Origin: Planctomycetales bacterium
GTDB taxonomy: Bacteria > Planctomycetota > Planctomycetia > Isosphaerales > Isosphaeraceae
Reading direction: 5' to 3'
DNA: 42,979 bases
NCBI GenBank assembly: GCA_027452145.1
Contig: DAIDHB010000379.1
Span: 1-42,979 of the forward strand
Shown piece by piece: positions 8,499 through 16,698 of this stretch. The stretch's first letter is position 1, and each line of letters begins with the position of its first letter. The notes beneath the pieces were generated by a model, which saw nothing but the letters and a program-made list of their open reading frames with translations, was not told the origin of the DNA and made no database searches. The position numbers and the translations under genes are program-made.

Positions 8499-9944
8499 TT
8501 ACACCTCGAGCACCCGGATCTTGTAGCCACCGACGAGGATCTCGTCGCCCATGGCCTGATACTGCTCCGGGGCCTGGCGGAGGGGGGTGCGACCGTCGAG
8601 CTTGATGAACGTGCCGTTCTTACTGCCCAGATCCTCGAGCCAGCAGGTGCCGTTCAGGATTCGCAAGCAGGCGTGGCACTGGCTCACCCACTCGTCGCCG
8701 GACAGGACGACGTCGCACTCGGCGCCGGTACGGCCGATGCGCGTGCCGCGCTCATCGCGCCGGGTCATGGGGAAGGTCAGGTAGGGTCGGCCGTCGGGCC
8801 CGATGAGGTCGATGAAGCCGACGGGTACCAGCACGCGGCTCTGGAAGACCTCGCCCTCGTCCGAGCGGAGCGGGACGCACTCGGCGGGCGGAGGCGGGAG
8901 CCGGAACTCCAGCACGTGGCGGCCGACGCGGAATCGGGCGCCCGGGGCCAGTTCCTCGCGGTGATTCGGCTGGAGCTTGCGGTAGACGCCGTTGAGCGTC
9001 TCCAGCGGCTCGACGTAGAGCTCGAGTCCGTCGAAGCCGAGCTGGAGGTGCTCCTCGGCGAGGGACTCGGGGTTGGAGTTCCATCCCTGGAAGGTCGAGC
9101 GGCCCAGGACGATCCCCTGGGGGCCCACCTCCCCAATGTCCGACCACCGGCCGATCGAGTTGTTGAAGAACTGCAGGATCGACCGGGTCTCCACGGTCGC
9201 CGGTCGGAGGCCGGCCATGACCGTATATCCGGCGTTGCGGGGGTCATAGGTGGGCTCGGGCCGGGCGACGCCGCCGCGCGGGGTATCGGCGGTGATTCGC
9301 CTGGGATCCTCATCGGAGCCCGGGAACGCGCGAGGCGTGTCGTCCCGGGTGTCACCCTCGCGCGCCTGGGATCGCCGGGCGACCGGCGACTGCGGCGCGT
9401 GGAGAGGAGGCGGGCTGACCACCGAGCTCTCATCGAGGGGCATGCCCTGGTCGCCGCGCGCCGACGCGGGCCCGGAAGGCAAGGCGAACGGCGGGCTCGC
9501 CCAGGGCTGGCGGTTGGGCGGGAAGGCGGTGGCGTAGTCCGGATCATCGAGCGCCCGCTCGTTCATCAGGGAATCGCCCGCTCCCCGACGCTGGACGACC
9601 GGCCGATCCGGCGCGGGGGCAGGCTCGCGACGCGGGGCGAGCGACTCGCGGCCGTCGACGGGCCGAGCCCGGCGGTCATCGCCCGGCGGCGGCTCGGCAC
9701 GCCCGGTGGGCCGACGAACCGGCGGCCCTACGGTCTCCCCGAGATCCCGTTCGAGCGGCCCCGCGGCGGGGCGTCCGGGCGGCGCGGCCCGCCGGGGCGA
9801 CTCCCCGGCCCCGAGCTCACGCGGGTCCTTCCCGGGACTATCCAGGCCCGATCGCCTCGCCGGCTCGGCGTCCTTGAAGACCCGCGGCGAAGGACCGCGC
9901 GACGGTGGGATCGTACGAAGATCGTCGTCACCGGTGGTTGACAT
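8499..9944 (-). CDS. Twin-FHA domain protein, probably the T6SS-associated FHA component
   Basis: This is a 481-aa protein. Residues 1 to about 235 are Pro/Arg/Asp-rich and look disordered. FHA domain 1 (about 275-345) has the GRS and LNG motifs, but the usual phosphothreonine-contacting Ser is replaced by Ala (SLAEEHLQL). FHA domain 2 (about 395-481) is canonical, with RIGRTG, VSQCHA and GSKNGTF. FHA proteins bind phosphothreonine; in T6SS loci they couple a Thr-kinase pathway to assembly. No kinase or phosphatase gene is adjacent here. It is divergent from clpV across 778 bp and has its own strong promoter. The T6SS link rests on neighbourhood; the FHA call is firm. Confidence 0.85.
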   Translation of the reverse strand: MSTTGDDDLRTIPPSRGPSPRVFKDAEPARRSGLDSPGKDPRELGAGESPRRAAPPGRPAAGPLERDLGETVGPPVRRPTGRAEPPPGDDRRARPVDGRESLAPRREPAPAPDRPVVQRRGAGDSLMNERALDDPDYATAFPPNRQPWASPPFALPSGPASARGDQGMPLDESSVVSPPPLHAPQSPVARRSQAREGDTRDDTPRAFPGSDEDPRRITADTPRGGVARPEPTYDPRNAGYTVMAGLRPATVETRSILQFFNNSIGRWSDIGEVGPQGIVLGRSTFQGWNSNPESLAEEHLQLGFDGLELYVEPLETLNGVYRKLQPNHREELAPGARFRVGRHVLEFRLPPPPAECVPLRSDEGEVFQSRVLVPVGFIDLIGPDGRPYLTFPMTRRDERGTRIGRTGAECDVVLSGDEWVSQCHACLRILNGTCWLEDLGSKNGTFIKLDGRTPLRQAPEQYQAMGDEILVGGYKIRVLEV

Positions 9945-10064
9945 GGCTCACCCCGAATCCGCGCCCCGGCCCCGACCGACCGGCATGGATGTATCGACAC
10001 CCGTCCATGATGCCGCGGCCCACCTCTTCCTGGTGGTACCTCTTCGACTCCCCACGGTCGATTG

Positions 10065-10094
10065 ATTATAGTCACACAATCGAGGACGCGTCAA
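10065..10094 (-). promoter_or_regulatory. Sigma70-like promoter for the FHA gene
   Basis: On the minus strand, TTGACG (10094-10089) is followed after 18 bp by a perfect TATAAT (10070-10065). Transcription would begin near 10058, leaving a leader of about 114 nt before the ATG at 9944. The site lies in a local AT-rich dip within GC-rich sequence. Confidence 0.6.
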
Positions 10095-10513
10095 AACCGC
10101 CGATCGGGCTTTTCGCGACATTGCGAAGCGAGGTGAGGCGGTGGGCATCTCCCGGGCGTACGGCACCGATGGCGGTTCCAGAGCTCGAATGGCGATCCAA
10201 TCGACGAGCGAGCGATCGCGTCGGGATCCTTCCGGCGATGCACTTCGCTCGGAGGAGGTCTGCCGCTCCCCGCCATGACCGCCCGCCCGCCCGGGACCGG
10301 CTCCCGCTGGTCGGGCCCAGCGGGACCGAGGCCATCTCCGAGCTCTTTCAGATCCCGCTCGACGCGATCGCCACCAGCGAGACGCCGGCCCCCTCCGACT
10401 CGTCGCCCTCTCCCGGGCGGTCGCTGGAGAGCCCGGCACGACCGCCGATCGACCCGATTGCTCTCCTCCATCCGCGACAGTAGTCTGAACGGCGGGCTGA
10501 TGAGAATTCCGAC

Positions 10514-10613
10514 CCGGCTTGAGCCGGAGAACCAGAACCGCGAAGTCTCGTCCTCTCACGAGAGGCCCCGACTGGTTCCTCGCAAGGGGAAAGTCGGGTG
10601 GGCCTTGCCCACC
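10514..10613. repeat. Cluster of three short palindromes upstream of clpV
   Basis: Three perfect inverted repeats lie within 100 bp: CCGGCT-TG-AGCCGG (10514-10527), CCTCTC-AC-GAGAGG (10552-10565) and GGTGGGC-CTT-GCCCACC (10597-10613). They could form hairpins in a clpV leader or be part of an interspersed repeat. GGTGGGC...GCCCACC-type palindromes are, to my recollection, frequent in large planctomycete genomes. Confidence 0.55.
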
Positions 10614-10722
10614 GCTCGAGGCCATCGCCGGCGGGCAACGACCACCCTACACCTCGCCTTCCCCCCCCTGCGCGGATCGATCAAGGGTCCTGCCGGTGAC
10701 TTGACTCGCTGAGGAGCCAACG

Positions 10723-13461
10723 ATGGGCGTCGATTCGGGAGCCCTGGTCAAGACGTTGAACGCGACCTGCCTCGAGGCGCTCCACGGGGCCGCGGCCCTG
10801 TGCTTCGGGCGCACGAATCCGTCCGTGGAAATCGAGCACTGGCTCACCAAGCTCGTCGAGCCGGCGAACGCCGACCTCGGCCGGATCTTCGCGTACTTCG
10901 AGGTTGATCCGTCGAAGGTGCTCCGCGACCTGACGCGGGCGATCGATCGATTCCGGACGGGCAGCAATCGCACGCCGACCCTCTCGATCAAGATCGACGA
11001 GCTGATCCGCGGCGCGTGGGTCCTCGCCACGATCCAGTACCGGGCAGAGACGGTGCGCTCGGGCGTCCTGCTGCTGGCGCTGCTGGAAAACCCGGACCTG
11101 GGCCGGCTGGCCCGCGAGGCCTCGCGCGAGCTGGCGAAGATCAACGTGGAGGTCCTCCAGGCCAACCTGGAGCAACTGGTCTCCGGGTCCGTCGAGGACG
11201 AGGGTCCGGCGGGCCGGGCCGCCGGTCGAGAGGGTGGCGGCGCGATCGAGCCGGACGCGAGGCGGGGCGGGGTGAGCAAGACTCCGGCCCTGGATCAGTA
11301 CACGATCAACCTGACCGAGCGGGCCCGGAATGGGGGGATCGACCCGGTGATCGGCCGAGAGGCCGAGGTCCGCCAGATGGTCGACATCCTCATCCGACGG
11401 CGGCAGAACAACCCGATCCTCACGGGCGAGGCGGGCGTCGGCAAGACGGCCGTGGTCGAGGGGCTGGCCCTGCGGATCTCGCAAGGGGACGTGCCCCCCG
11501 CCCTGAAGAACGTCGTGATCCGGACGCTCGACATGGGGCTCCTCCAGGCCGGCGCCGGGATGAAGGGCGAATTCGAGAACCGGCTCAAGCAGGTCATCGC
11601 CGAGGTCAAGGCGTCGCCGGTTCCGATCGTCCTGTTCATCGACGAGGCGCACACCATGATCGGCGCCGGCGGCCAGGCGGGCCAGAGCGACGCCGCCAAC
11701 CTGCTGAAGCCGGCCCTGGCGCGCGGCGAGCTGCGCACCATCGCCGCGACCACCTGGGCCGAGTACAAGAAATACTTCGAGAAGGACGCCGCGCTGGCGC
11801 GGCGGTTCCAGGTCGTCAAGGTCGAGGAGCCCGACGAGGACCGCGCCATCCGGATGATGCGCGGGATCACCGCCACGCTCGAGAAGCACCACGCCGTCCG
11901 CATCCTGGACGAGGCGGTCGAGAGCGCCGTGAAGCTCTCGCACCGGTATATCCCCGGCCGGCAGCTCCCGGACAAATCCGTCAGCCTGCTGGACACCGCC
12001 TGCGCCCGCGTCGCCATCAGCCAGAACGCCATCCCGCCGGCCATCGAGGACGCCCGCCGCCGCATCGATCACCTCACGCTGGAGCTCGAGATCCTCGACC
12101 GCGAGGAGGCCACCGGCGGCCGGCACGCCGAGCGGATGGCCGAGATCCGGCAGGCCCTCGACGACGAGCGCGGGCGGCTCGCCGCGCTGGAGGCGCGATG
12201 GGACGACGAGCGAAAGCACATCGAGGAGGTCCGCGCACTGGCCGTCGAGATCGAGGATCGTTACCTCGAGGAGAAGAAGGCCGCCTCCGGCGTGGGCGAC
12301 GGCGACGGTAAAGGCGAGACCCGGCCGTATCAGCCTTCCGCCGAGCTCGCGGCGATGCAGGCCGATCTGACATCGAAGATGGACGCGCTGCGCGGCCTCC
12401 AGGGCGAGGCGCCGCTGCTCCAGGTCTCGGTCGACTCGCAGACGATCGCCGAGGTCATCGCGGGCTGGACCGGGATCCCCGTCGGCAAGATGCTGGCCAA
12501 CGAGATCCAGACGGTGATGAACCTCCAGTCGAAGCTGGAGGAGCGCGTCATCGGTCAGTCGGCCGCGATCGACGCGATCTGCCGGCGGATCCGGACCTCG
12601 CGCGCCAACCTGACCGACCCCCGCCGGCCCGTCGGGGTGTTCCTGCTGGTCGGGCCCAGCGGCGTCGGCAAGACCGAGACCGCACTGTCGCTCTCCGACG
12701 CGCTTTACGGCGGCGAGCGGAACCTGATCACGATCAACATGTCCGAGTACCAGGAGGCGCACACCGTCTCCAGCCTCAAGGGCTCGCCGCCGGGCTACGT
12801 CGGCTACGGCGAGGGGGGCGTGCTCACCGAGGCCGTCCGGCGCCGGCCGTACAGCGTGGTGCTGCTCGACGAGGTCGAGAAGGCGCACCCCGACGTCCTG
12901 GAGCTGTTCTTCCAGGTGTTCGACAAGGGGACGCTCGAGGACGGCGAGGGCCGCGAGATCGACTTCAAGAACACCGTCATCCTGCTGACGTCCAACGTGG
13001 GCACCGACACCATCCTGGCCGCCTGCCGCAAGCCCGGGGCGACTCCCACGGTCGACAAGCTGGCCGAGCTGATCCGCCCCGACCTGCTCGGCGCCACGTC
13101 CGAGCGGGGCGTGCCGATCTTCAAGCAGGCCTTCCTCGGCCGGCTGATCGTCGTGCCGTATTACCCGATCTCCGACGCCGTCATGCGGCAGGTCATCCGC
13201 CTCCAGCTCGACCGGATCGCGCGTCGGGTCCGCGAGAACCACAACGCCCGGTTCACCTACAGCGACGACCTCATCGACGCGATCGCCGTTTGTTGCCGCG
13301 AGGTGGAGAGCGGCGCCCGGAACGTCGACCACATCATCACCCGCACCCTGCTCCCCGAGATCTCGCGGGAAGTCCTCGGCCGCATGGCCACCGGCCAGGG
13401 CCTCCGATCCGTTCACGTCGGCGTCGACGACGGCGGGGAATTCCAGTACGCGATCGAGTAG
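10723..13461 (+). CDS. clpV: ClpV/TssH, T6SS sheath-disassembly AAA+ ATPase
   Basis: This 912-aa Clp/Hsp100 protein has two AAA+ modules. Module 1 has Walker A GEAGVGKTA (near 235-243) and Walker B VLFIDEAH (near 303-310). Module 2 has Walker A GPSGVGKTE (near 643-651) and Walker B VVLLDEVEKAH (near 710-720). A coiled-coil middle region (about 445-530) separates them. The divergent N-domain, overall length and TssK/TssL/FHA neighbours favour ClpV over housekeeping ClpB. Known ClpV extracts and recycles the contracted TssB/TssC sheath in the cytoplasm, but no sheath genes are in this window. GAGGAG lies six bases before the ATG. Confidence 0.9.
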   Translation: MGVDSGALVKTLNATCLEALHGAAALCFGRTNPSVEIEHWLTKLVEPANADLGRIFAYFEVDPSKVLRDLTRAIDRFRTGSNRTPTLSIKIDELIRGAWVLATIQYRAETVRSGVLLLALLENPDLGRLAREASRELAKINVEVLQANLEQLVSGSVEDEGPAGRAAGREGGGAIEPDARRGGVSKTPALDQYTINLTERARNGGIDPVIGREAEVRQMVDILIRRRQNNPILTGEAGVGKTAVVEGLALRISQGDVPPALKNVVIRTLDMGLLQAGAGMKGEFENRLKQVIAEVKASPVPIVLFIDEAHTMIGAGGQAGQSDAANLLKPALARGELRTIAATTWAEYKKYFEKDAALARRFQVVKVEEPDEDRAIRMMRGITATLEKHHAVRILDEAVESAVKLSHRYIPGRQLPDKSVSLLDTACARVAISQNAIPPAIEDARRRIDHLTLELEILDREEATGGRHAERMAEIRQALDDERGRLAALEARWDDERKHIEEVRALAVEIEDRYLEEKKAASGVGDGDGKGETRPYQPSAELAAMQADLTSKMDALRGLQGEAPLLQVSVDSQTIAEVIAGWTGIPVGKMLANEIQTVMNLQSKLEERVIGQSAAIDAICRRIRTSRANLTDPRRPVGVFLLVGPSGVGKTETALSLSDALYGGERNLITINMSEYQEAHTVSSLKGSPPGYVGYGEGGVLTEAVRRRPYSVVLLDEVEKAHPDVLELFFQVFDKGTLEDGEGREIDFKNTVILLTSNVGTDTILAACRKPGATPTVDKLAELIRPDLLGATSERGVPIFKQAFLGRLIVVPYYPISDAVMRQVIRLQLDRIARRVRENHNARFTYSDDLIDAIAVCCREVESGARNVDHIITRTLLPEISREVLGRMATGQGLRSVHVGVDDGGEFQYAIE

Positions 13462-13618
13462 CGTCGCCGCCCGCGGCGGCTGCCACAGACTTTCCCGAGC
13501 GGCGAGCCGGGGCGTCACAGCCCTCTGCTTGACGCAGAGAAGAAAGGGGGCTCACGCCCCCGCTCGCCTCTCCCGGGACAGCGTCTCATACACGGACCCG
13601 CTGATCCTGTCTGGTTTC

Positions 13619-13677
13619 GGGAGGGCGAGGCTCCTGCCGAGCCTTCCCCCGCGGCTCGGCAGGAGCCTCGCCCTCCC
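13619..13677. repeat. Perfect 25-bp inverted repeat with 9-nt loop (REP-like, possible bidirectional terminator)
   Basis: Arms 13619-13643 and 13653-13677 are exact reverse complements, with loop TTCCCCCGC. The left arm begins GGGAGGGCGAGGCTCC and ends TGCCGAGCC. It lies between the convergent clpV and the small secreted gene, where a bidirectional terminator would be expected, though there is no T-tract. Its minus-strand translation contains REGEAPAEP, a peptide I recall as recurrent in planctomycete annotations, consistent with an interspersed REP-type element. Confidence 0.85.
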
Positions 13678-13710
13678 GACGCAATCGGAAAGCATCAGCG
13701 GGTTCGTGAA

Positions 13711-14145
13711 TCAGTCGCCGATGACGCCCGCCGGAAAGCCGAGATTCGTCTCCTGCGAGAAGCCGAGCTGGGACGAGCCGGTCGGCCACCATTGCGACGA
13801 CGGACGAACGGCGATGCAATTGCCTTGCGGGAACGTGCCGCAATTGCCTTGCGGGAATGTCCAGCAATTCCCGCTGGGGAACGGGCAGAAGCCCTGCGGG
13901 TAGTAGCAGGCGCAGGGCGACGAAGCCTGAGGCGAGGCATACTGGCCGCTCGCGAACGACTGCGGCGTGCCATAGCGCGCCTGCGGGGCGGCATAAGCGG
14001 ACTGCGGGGCGGGGGTTACCGCCTGGGGCGTCGCCTTGCCCGGCGTGATGCCCTGGGCCCGGGCCGGCGCGGAGAGAACCGCGAGAAGGCCGAGCGCAAG
14101 GCAGGCGGCCGCCATGGGGAGGTTCCGGAAGTTTGCGGGGGACAC
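13711..14145 (-). CDS. Small Cys-rich secreted repeat protein in the T6SS locus
   Basis: This 144-aa protein has an N-terminal signal peptide (hydrophobic run AAACLALGLLAVLSAPARA, cleavage after ARA). A Gln/Pro/Ala-rich spacer follows, then a cluster of six Cys with tandem FPQGNC units encoded by three 24-bp DNA repeats. The C-terminus is GFPAGVIGD. The GTG start at 14145 gives a signal peptide with a basic n-region; an ATG at 14115 is an alternative. Neither has a clear Shine-Dalgarno site. It follows the TssM-like gene by 195 bp in the same direction and has a possible own -10 box. I do not recognise the family. The Cys repeats suggest disulfide cross-linking in the envelope. Confidence 0.75.
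   Translation of the reverse strand: MSPANFRNLPMAAACLALGLLAVLSAPARAQGITPGKATPQAVTPAPQSAYAAPQARYGTPQSFASGQYASPQASSPCACYYPQGFCPFPSGNCWTFPQGNCGTFPQGNCIAVRPSSQWWPTGSSQLGFSQETNLGFPAGVIGD
13817..13888 (-). repeat. Three 24-bp tandem repeats encoding C-x-x-FPxGN units
   Basis: Units at 13817-13840, 13841-13864 and 13865-13888 each begin CAATT on the plus strand and encode eight residues of the small secreted protein. The first two units differ at only four of 24 bases; the third is more diverged. Confidence 0.85.
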
Positions 14146-14241
14146 TGGTTATTCACGCGACGTCGCCGCGCGTGCCTCCGAGGATGTTCGTCGAGGAGAT
14201 GGGCCTGTTCGGTGGCTGGGCGGACCAGCCAATCTACGGGT

Positions 14242-14247
14242 ATTATA
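14242..14247 (-). promoter_or_regulatory. Candidate -10 box for the small secreted protein gene
   Basis: The minus strand reads TATAAT inside a palindrome GGGTATTATACCC (14238-14250), about 95 bp upstream of the GTG start. There is no recognisable -35 at normal spacing, so confidence is low. The palindrome could instead bind a regulator. Confidence 0.35.
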
Positions 14248-14340
14248 CCCGATGATTCCGGACATGCCCCGCGCACCGGCAGGCTCAGGTCCGTTGCCCT
14301 GCCGGGTGCCCTGCCGCGCGGGAGGTGATGGATCGGAGCC

Positions 14341-15849
14341 CTACGACTTCCCGGTTGGACTCGCCGTCCGCTTGCCGTCGAGCCACTGGTTGACCAGCCC
14401 CGCCGCCCAGGCCAGCGTGAGGGCGGCCAGGCAACTCGCGGCGCCCCAGAAGGGGGCGAGGTGCTGCCCTCGACCCTCCCACAACGGCCGAAGGATCGCG
14501 AAGTACCACAGAGGCAAGGTGATCGCGGCGGTCGCCACGGCCAGGGCCAGGGCGATGCGGCGGTATCGGCGGTCGATCGCGTCGGCCGTCTCGGACCAGG
14601 TCGTGTAGATCGAGTCCGCGATCAGCTTGCTCGCCTTCCCGTTGACCAGCCCCGCCGTGAACGCCTGGTGACGGGAGTCGGGCCCGCAGGCCGCGAAGTA
14701 GCATCCGCGGACCAGGATCGGCTCGACGCGCGCGTGGGTCGAGAACGAGGCGTCCAGCAGGTGGCAGATCTCGGGCAGGTCGCGCCAGAGCTGGGCGTTG
14801 AGCATCACCAGCCGGGCGTTCCCCTCGGTGTCCTGATAGTCGTCGGTCATCAACTGGATCGACCAGGTCGAGAACCACTGGACCAGCCACGACAGGCCCT
14901 TCAGCACCGCGGCGCGTTCGAAGACCTGGGTCGTCGGGACGGAGAACCCGCACCGCCGGATCCGCACGTTCGACGGGATCCTCGCGGCGTATTCCTCGAA
15001 GCCCGCATAGCCCTCGCGCGAGCAGAAGACGGCCAGGGTCGGGCAGCGGAGGTGCAGCTCGGCGCGGATCGTCTGGAGGTCGTTGCGCAGCGAACCGATC
15101 CCCTGGATCAGCTCGGGCGAGGTCGCCCGCTCAAGCGGGTAGAGCACCGCCATCCCGCGGAGCACAGGCTGCTCGGGATTCAGGGCCCTGATCCGCCGGC
15201 AGAGCGCCACCAGCCGCTCGGCCCCCTCCTCGCTCCGGCCCCACGACGAGGCCCCGGCGCAACTGATGAACAGCCCGTCGGCCGTGGCGTAGGCGTGGAT
15301 CGGGGCGTTCTCGTCCACCGGCGCCTGGGCGAAGAATTGCAAGCCGGCGCATCGGAGCAGCGACGCCGCCAGCCCCTCCTCGGGCGTCAGCAGCAGGAAC
15401 ACCTTCTGCCGTCCGGCGTCATAGTGCGCGCGGCTCAGCCGGATCTGGATCTCCTCCCAGGCGCTCTCAAGGTCCGGGAACTTCCCCGGCTCGGCCGCGG
15501 CCTCCGACTCCGGCCCGCGCCGGGCGCGAAGCCAGGTCGTCACCAGGTGGGTCGAGAGGTACAGCGCCAGCAGCGACAGGACGAGCACCCAGCCCAGGAA
15601 GTACGGCGGCATGAACGCCTTCGGGAGCCCCTGATCCAGCTCGTCGGGGCCGGGTATGTTGCCCCGGTAGATGAAGGCCAGCAAGAGGATCGCCACCGTC
15701 AGCGCGGCCAGGATCCACCGCACTGGATGCCTCGACCAGAACCACGCGACCCCGGCGATGAGCGCTGCGATTACCGCGGTGACGATCATCATCCCGTAGG
15801 ACGATCCGGCGTTCTTGAAGGTGTTGATGATGCTCAGCAAGAAACCCAC
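14341..15849 (-). CDS. Short degenerate TssM/IcmF-like membrane protein
   Basis: This 502-aa protein has N-terminal membrane segments (about 17-37, 45-63 and 81-102), a cytoplasmic region (about 105-425) and two C-terminal membrane segments (about 430-455 and 465-490). The cytoplasmic region follows the TssM/IcmF pattern: ARRGPESE, LLRCAGLQFF, GMAVLYPLE, a paired R..L..IR segment, CPTLAVFCSREGYAGFEEY and a GFSVP end. The Walker A position reads LLLTPEEGLAASLLR, so the P-loop Lys/Thr are lost, and DTAGR is replaced by SCAGASS. Family members are about 1100-1200 aa with a large periplasmic part, which is absent here. The GTG start at 15849 has GAAGGGAG upstream. It lies 54 bp after tssL, so tssK-tssL-tssM-like form one operon. 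TssM identity is inferred from pattern and synteny. Confidence 0.7.
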   Translation of the reverse strand: MGFLLSIINTFKNAGSSYGMMIVTAVIAALIAGVAWFWSRHPVRWILAALTVAILLLAFIYRGNIPGPDELDQGLPKAFMPPYFLGWVLVLSLLALYLSTHLVTTWLRARRGPESEAAAEPGKFPDLESAWEEIQIRLSRAHYDAGRQKVFLLLTPEEGLAASLLRCAGLQFFAQAPVDENAPIHAYATADGLFISCAGASSWGRSEEGAERLVALCRRIRALNPEQPVLRGMAVLYPLERATSPELIQGIGSLRNDLQTIRAELHLRCPTLAVFCSREGYAGFEEYAARIPSNVRIRRCGFSVPTTQVFERAAVLKGLSWLVQWFSTWSIQLMTDDYQDTEGNARLVMLNAQLWRDLPEICHLLDASFSTHARVEPILVRGCYFAACGPDSRHQAFTAGLVNGKASKLIADSIYTTWSETADAIDRRYRRIALALAVATAAITLPLWYFAILRPLWEGRGQHLAPFWGAASCLAALTLAWAAGLVNQWLDGKRTASPTGKS

Positions 15850-15903
15850 GATCCCGCTCCCTTCCTTCCGCCTCGGACCGGCCCGACAGGCTCCCCCCTG
15901 GAA

Positions 15904-16623
15904 TCACTCCGACGCGACCCGGACGGCCGACGGATTCGCCCCCGCGCGGACGCTCGCCGGGGCCGCGGAGTCCCCCTGGTGTTTCGAATCGTAGAGGACG
16001 TGTACCGAGAACAGGTAGGCCGCCAGGGTAAACAGCGCGGTGATCGACGTGAGCACGCTGACCGTCAGCAGGATCGACGGGCCCCGCAGCGGCGCGTAGG
16101 CGTCCTGCCGCGGCACGTCCTCGCCGAAGGGTCGATCGGGCACGCTGGCCGACTCGCTGATCCGCTCGTACACGCGATGAACCCAGTTGGCCAGCTCGGG
16201 ATCGCGGTTGACGTACTCGCCCCGGAAGCCGAGCGTCACGGCCAGCAGGTAGACCTCCAGCGCGTCCATGTCGCCCGCCTCCTCGGCGTCGCGCGCGTGC
16301 TGCTTGTAGAACCGCCAGGCCCGGTCGTGGGTCTCGAACAGGTCCCACTCGAGGATGTTGTCCTTCCAGCCTACGACCCGGCCCCCCTCCGACTCGGTCA
16401 GCACCTCGTCGAGCCAGGCGACGAGCCCGAACATCGCCAGGCCGTAGGACCGCTGGAGCACCGGGGAACCCAGCGATCGCCGGCGCGCCTCCTCGATCGC
16501 GGCGGCGAGCGACTTCTTGACCTCGTCCAGGCTCGGCGCCTCCCCTCCCCGGGAGAGCCGATCGTGCAGGGCGAGGCCCTTCCGGAAGACGGGCATGACC
16601 AGCTCCGCGAAGGCATCCGTCAT
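15904..16623 (-). CDS. tssL: TssL/DotU, T6SS membrane complex subunit
   Basis: This 239-aa protein has the DotU/TssL layout: a soluble helical cytoplasmic domain (about 1-180) with the characteristic LVAWLDEVL, LFETHDRAWRFY, ALEVYLLAVTLGFRGEY segments, then one C-terminal membrane helix (about 185-212) and a short periplasmic tail. Known TssL anchors the T6SS in the inner membrane with TssM and contacts the baseplate through TssK. AGGAG lies ten bases before the ATG. It sits 75 bp after tssK in the same direction. There is no peptidoglycan-binding extension. Confidence 0.88.
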   Translation of the reverse strand: MTDAFAELVMPVFRKGLALHDRLSRGGEAPSLDEVKKSLAAAIEEARRRSLGSPVLQRSYGLAMFGLVAWLDEVLTESEGGRVVGWKDNILEWDLFETHDRAWRFYKQHARDAEEAGDMDALEVYLLAVTLGFRGEYVNRDPELANWVHRVYERISESASVPDRPFGEDVPRQDAYAPLRGPSILLTVSVLTSITALFTLAAYLFSVHVLYDSKHQGDSAAPASVRAGANPSAVRVASE

Positions 16624-16698
16624 CGGCGCGAGTCTCCTGTCTGTCGGACCTCGGGGGACGCCCGCGGCGCGAAGCGGGCGGCCGCCCGGGCCTCTCGA

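Larger units (their letters stand above)
9945..10722. other. 778-bp intergenic region between divergent FHA and clpV genes
   Basis: No supportable gene. The open frames here are low-complexity Arg/Pro/Gly translations. It holds a strong minus-strand promoter near the FHA gene (10065-10094), a group of three palindromes (10514-10613), and the clpV ribosome-binding site (10711-10716). I could not find a convincing plus-strand promoter for clpV. Confidence 0.7.

Noticed and set aside
8049..9941. A 630-codon plus-strand open frame across the DinB and FHA genes
   Set aside because: It overlaps two recognisable genes in other frames and has no motif or ribosome-binding site.
10723..13461. Housekeeping ClpB disaggregase
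   Set aside because: The divergent N-domain and the TssK/TssL/FHA neighbours fit ClpV better; a phylogeny would settle it.
10681..13518. A 945-codon minus-strand open frame antisense to clpV
   Set aside because: Low-complexity translation, fully covered by clpV with its Walker motifs on the other strand.
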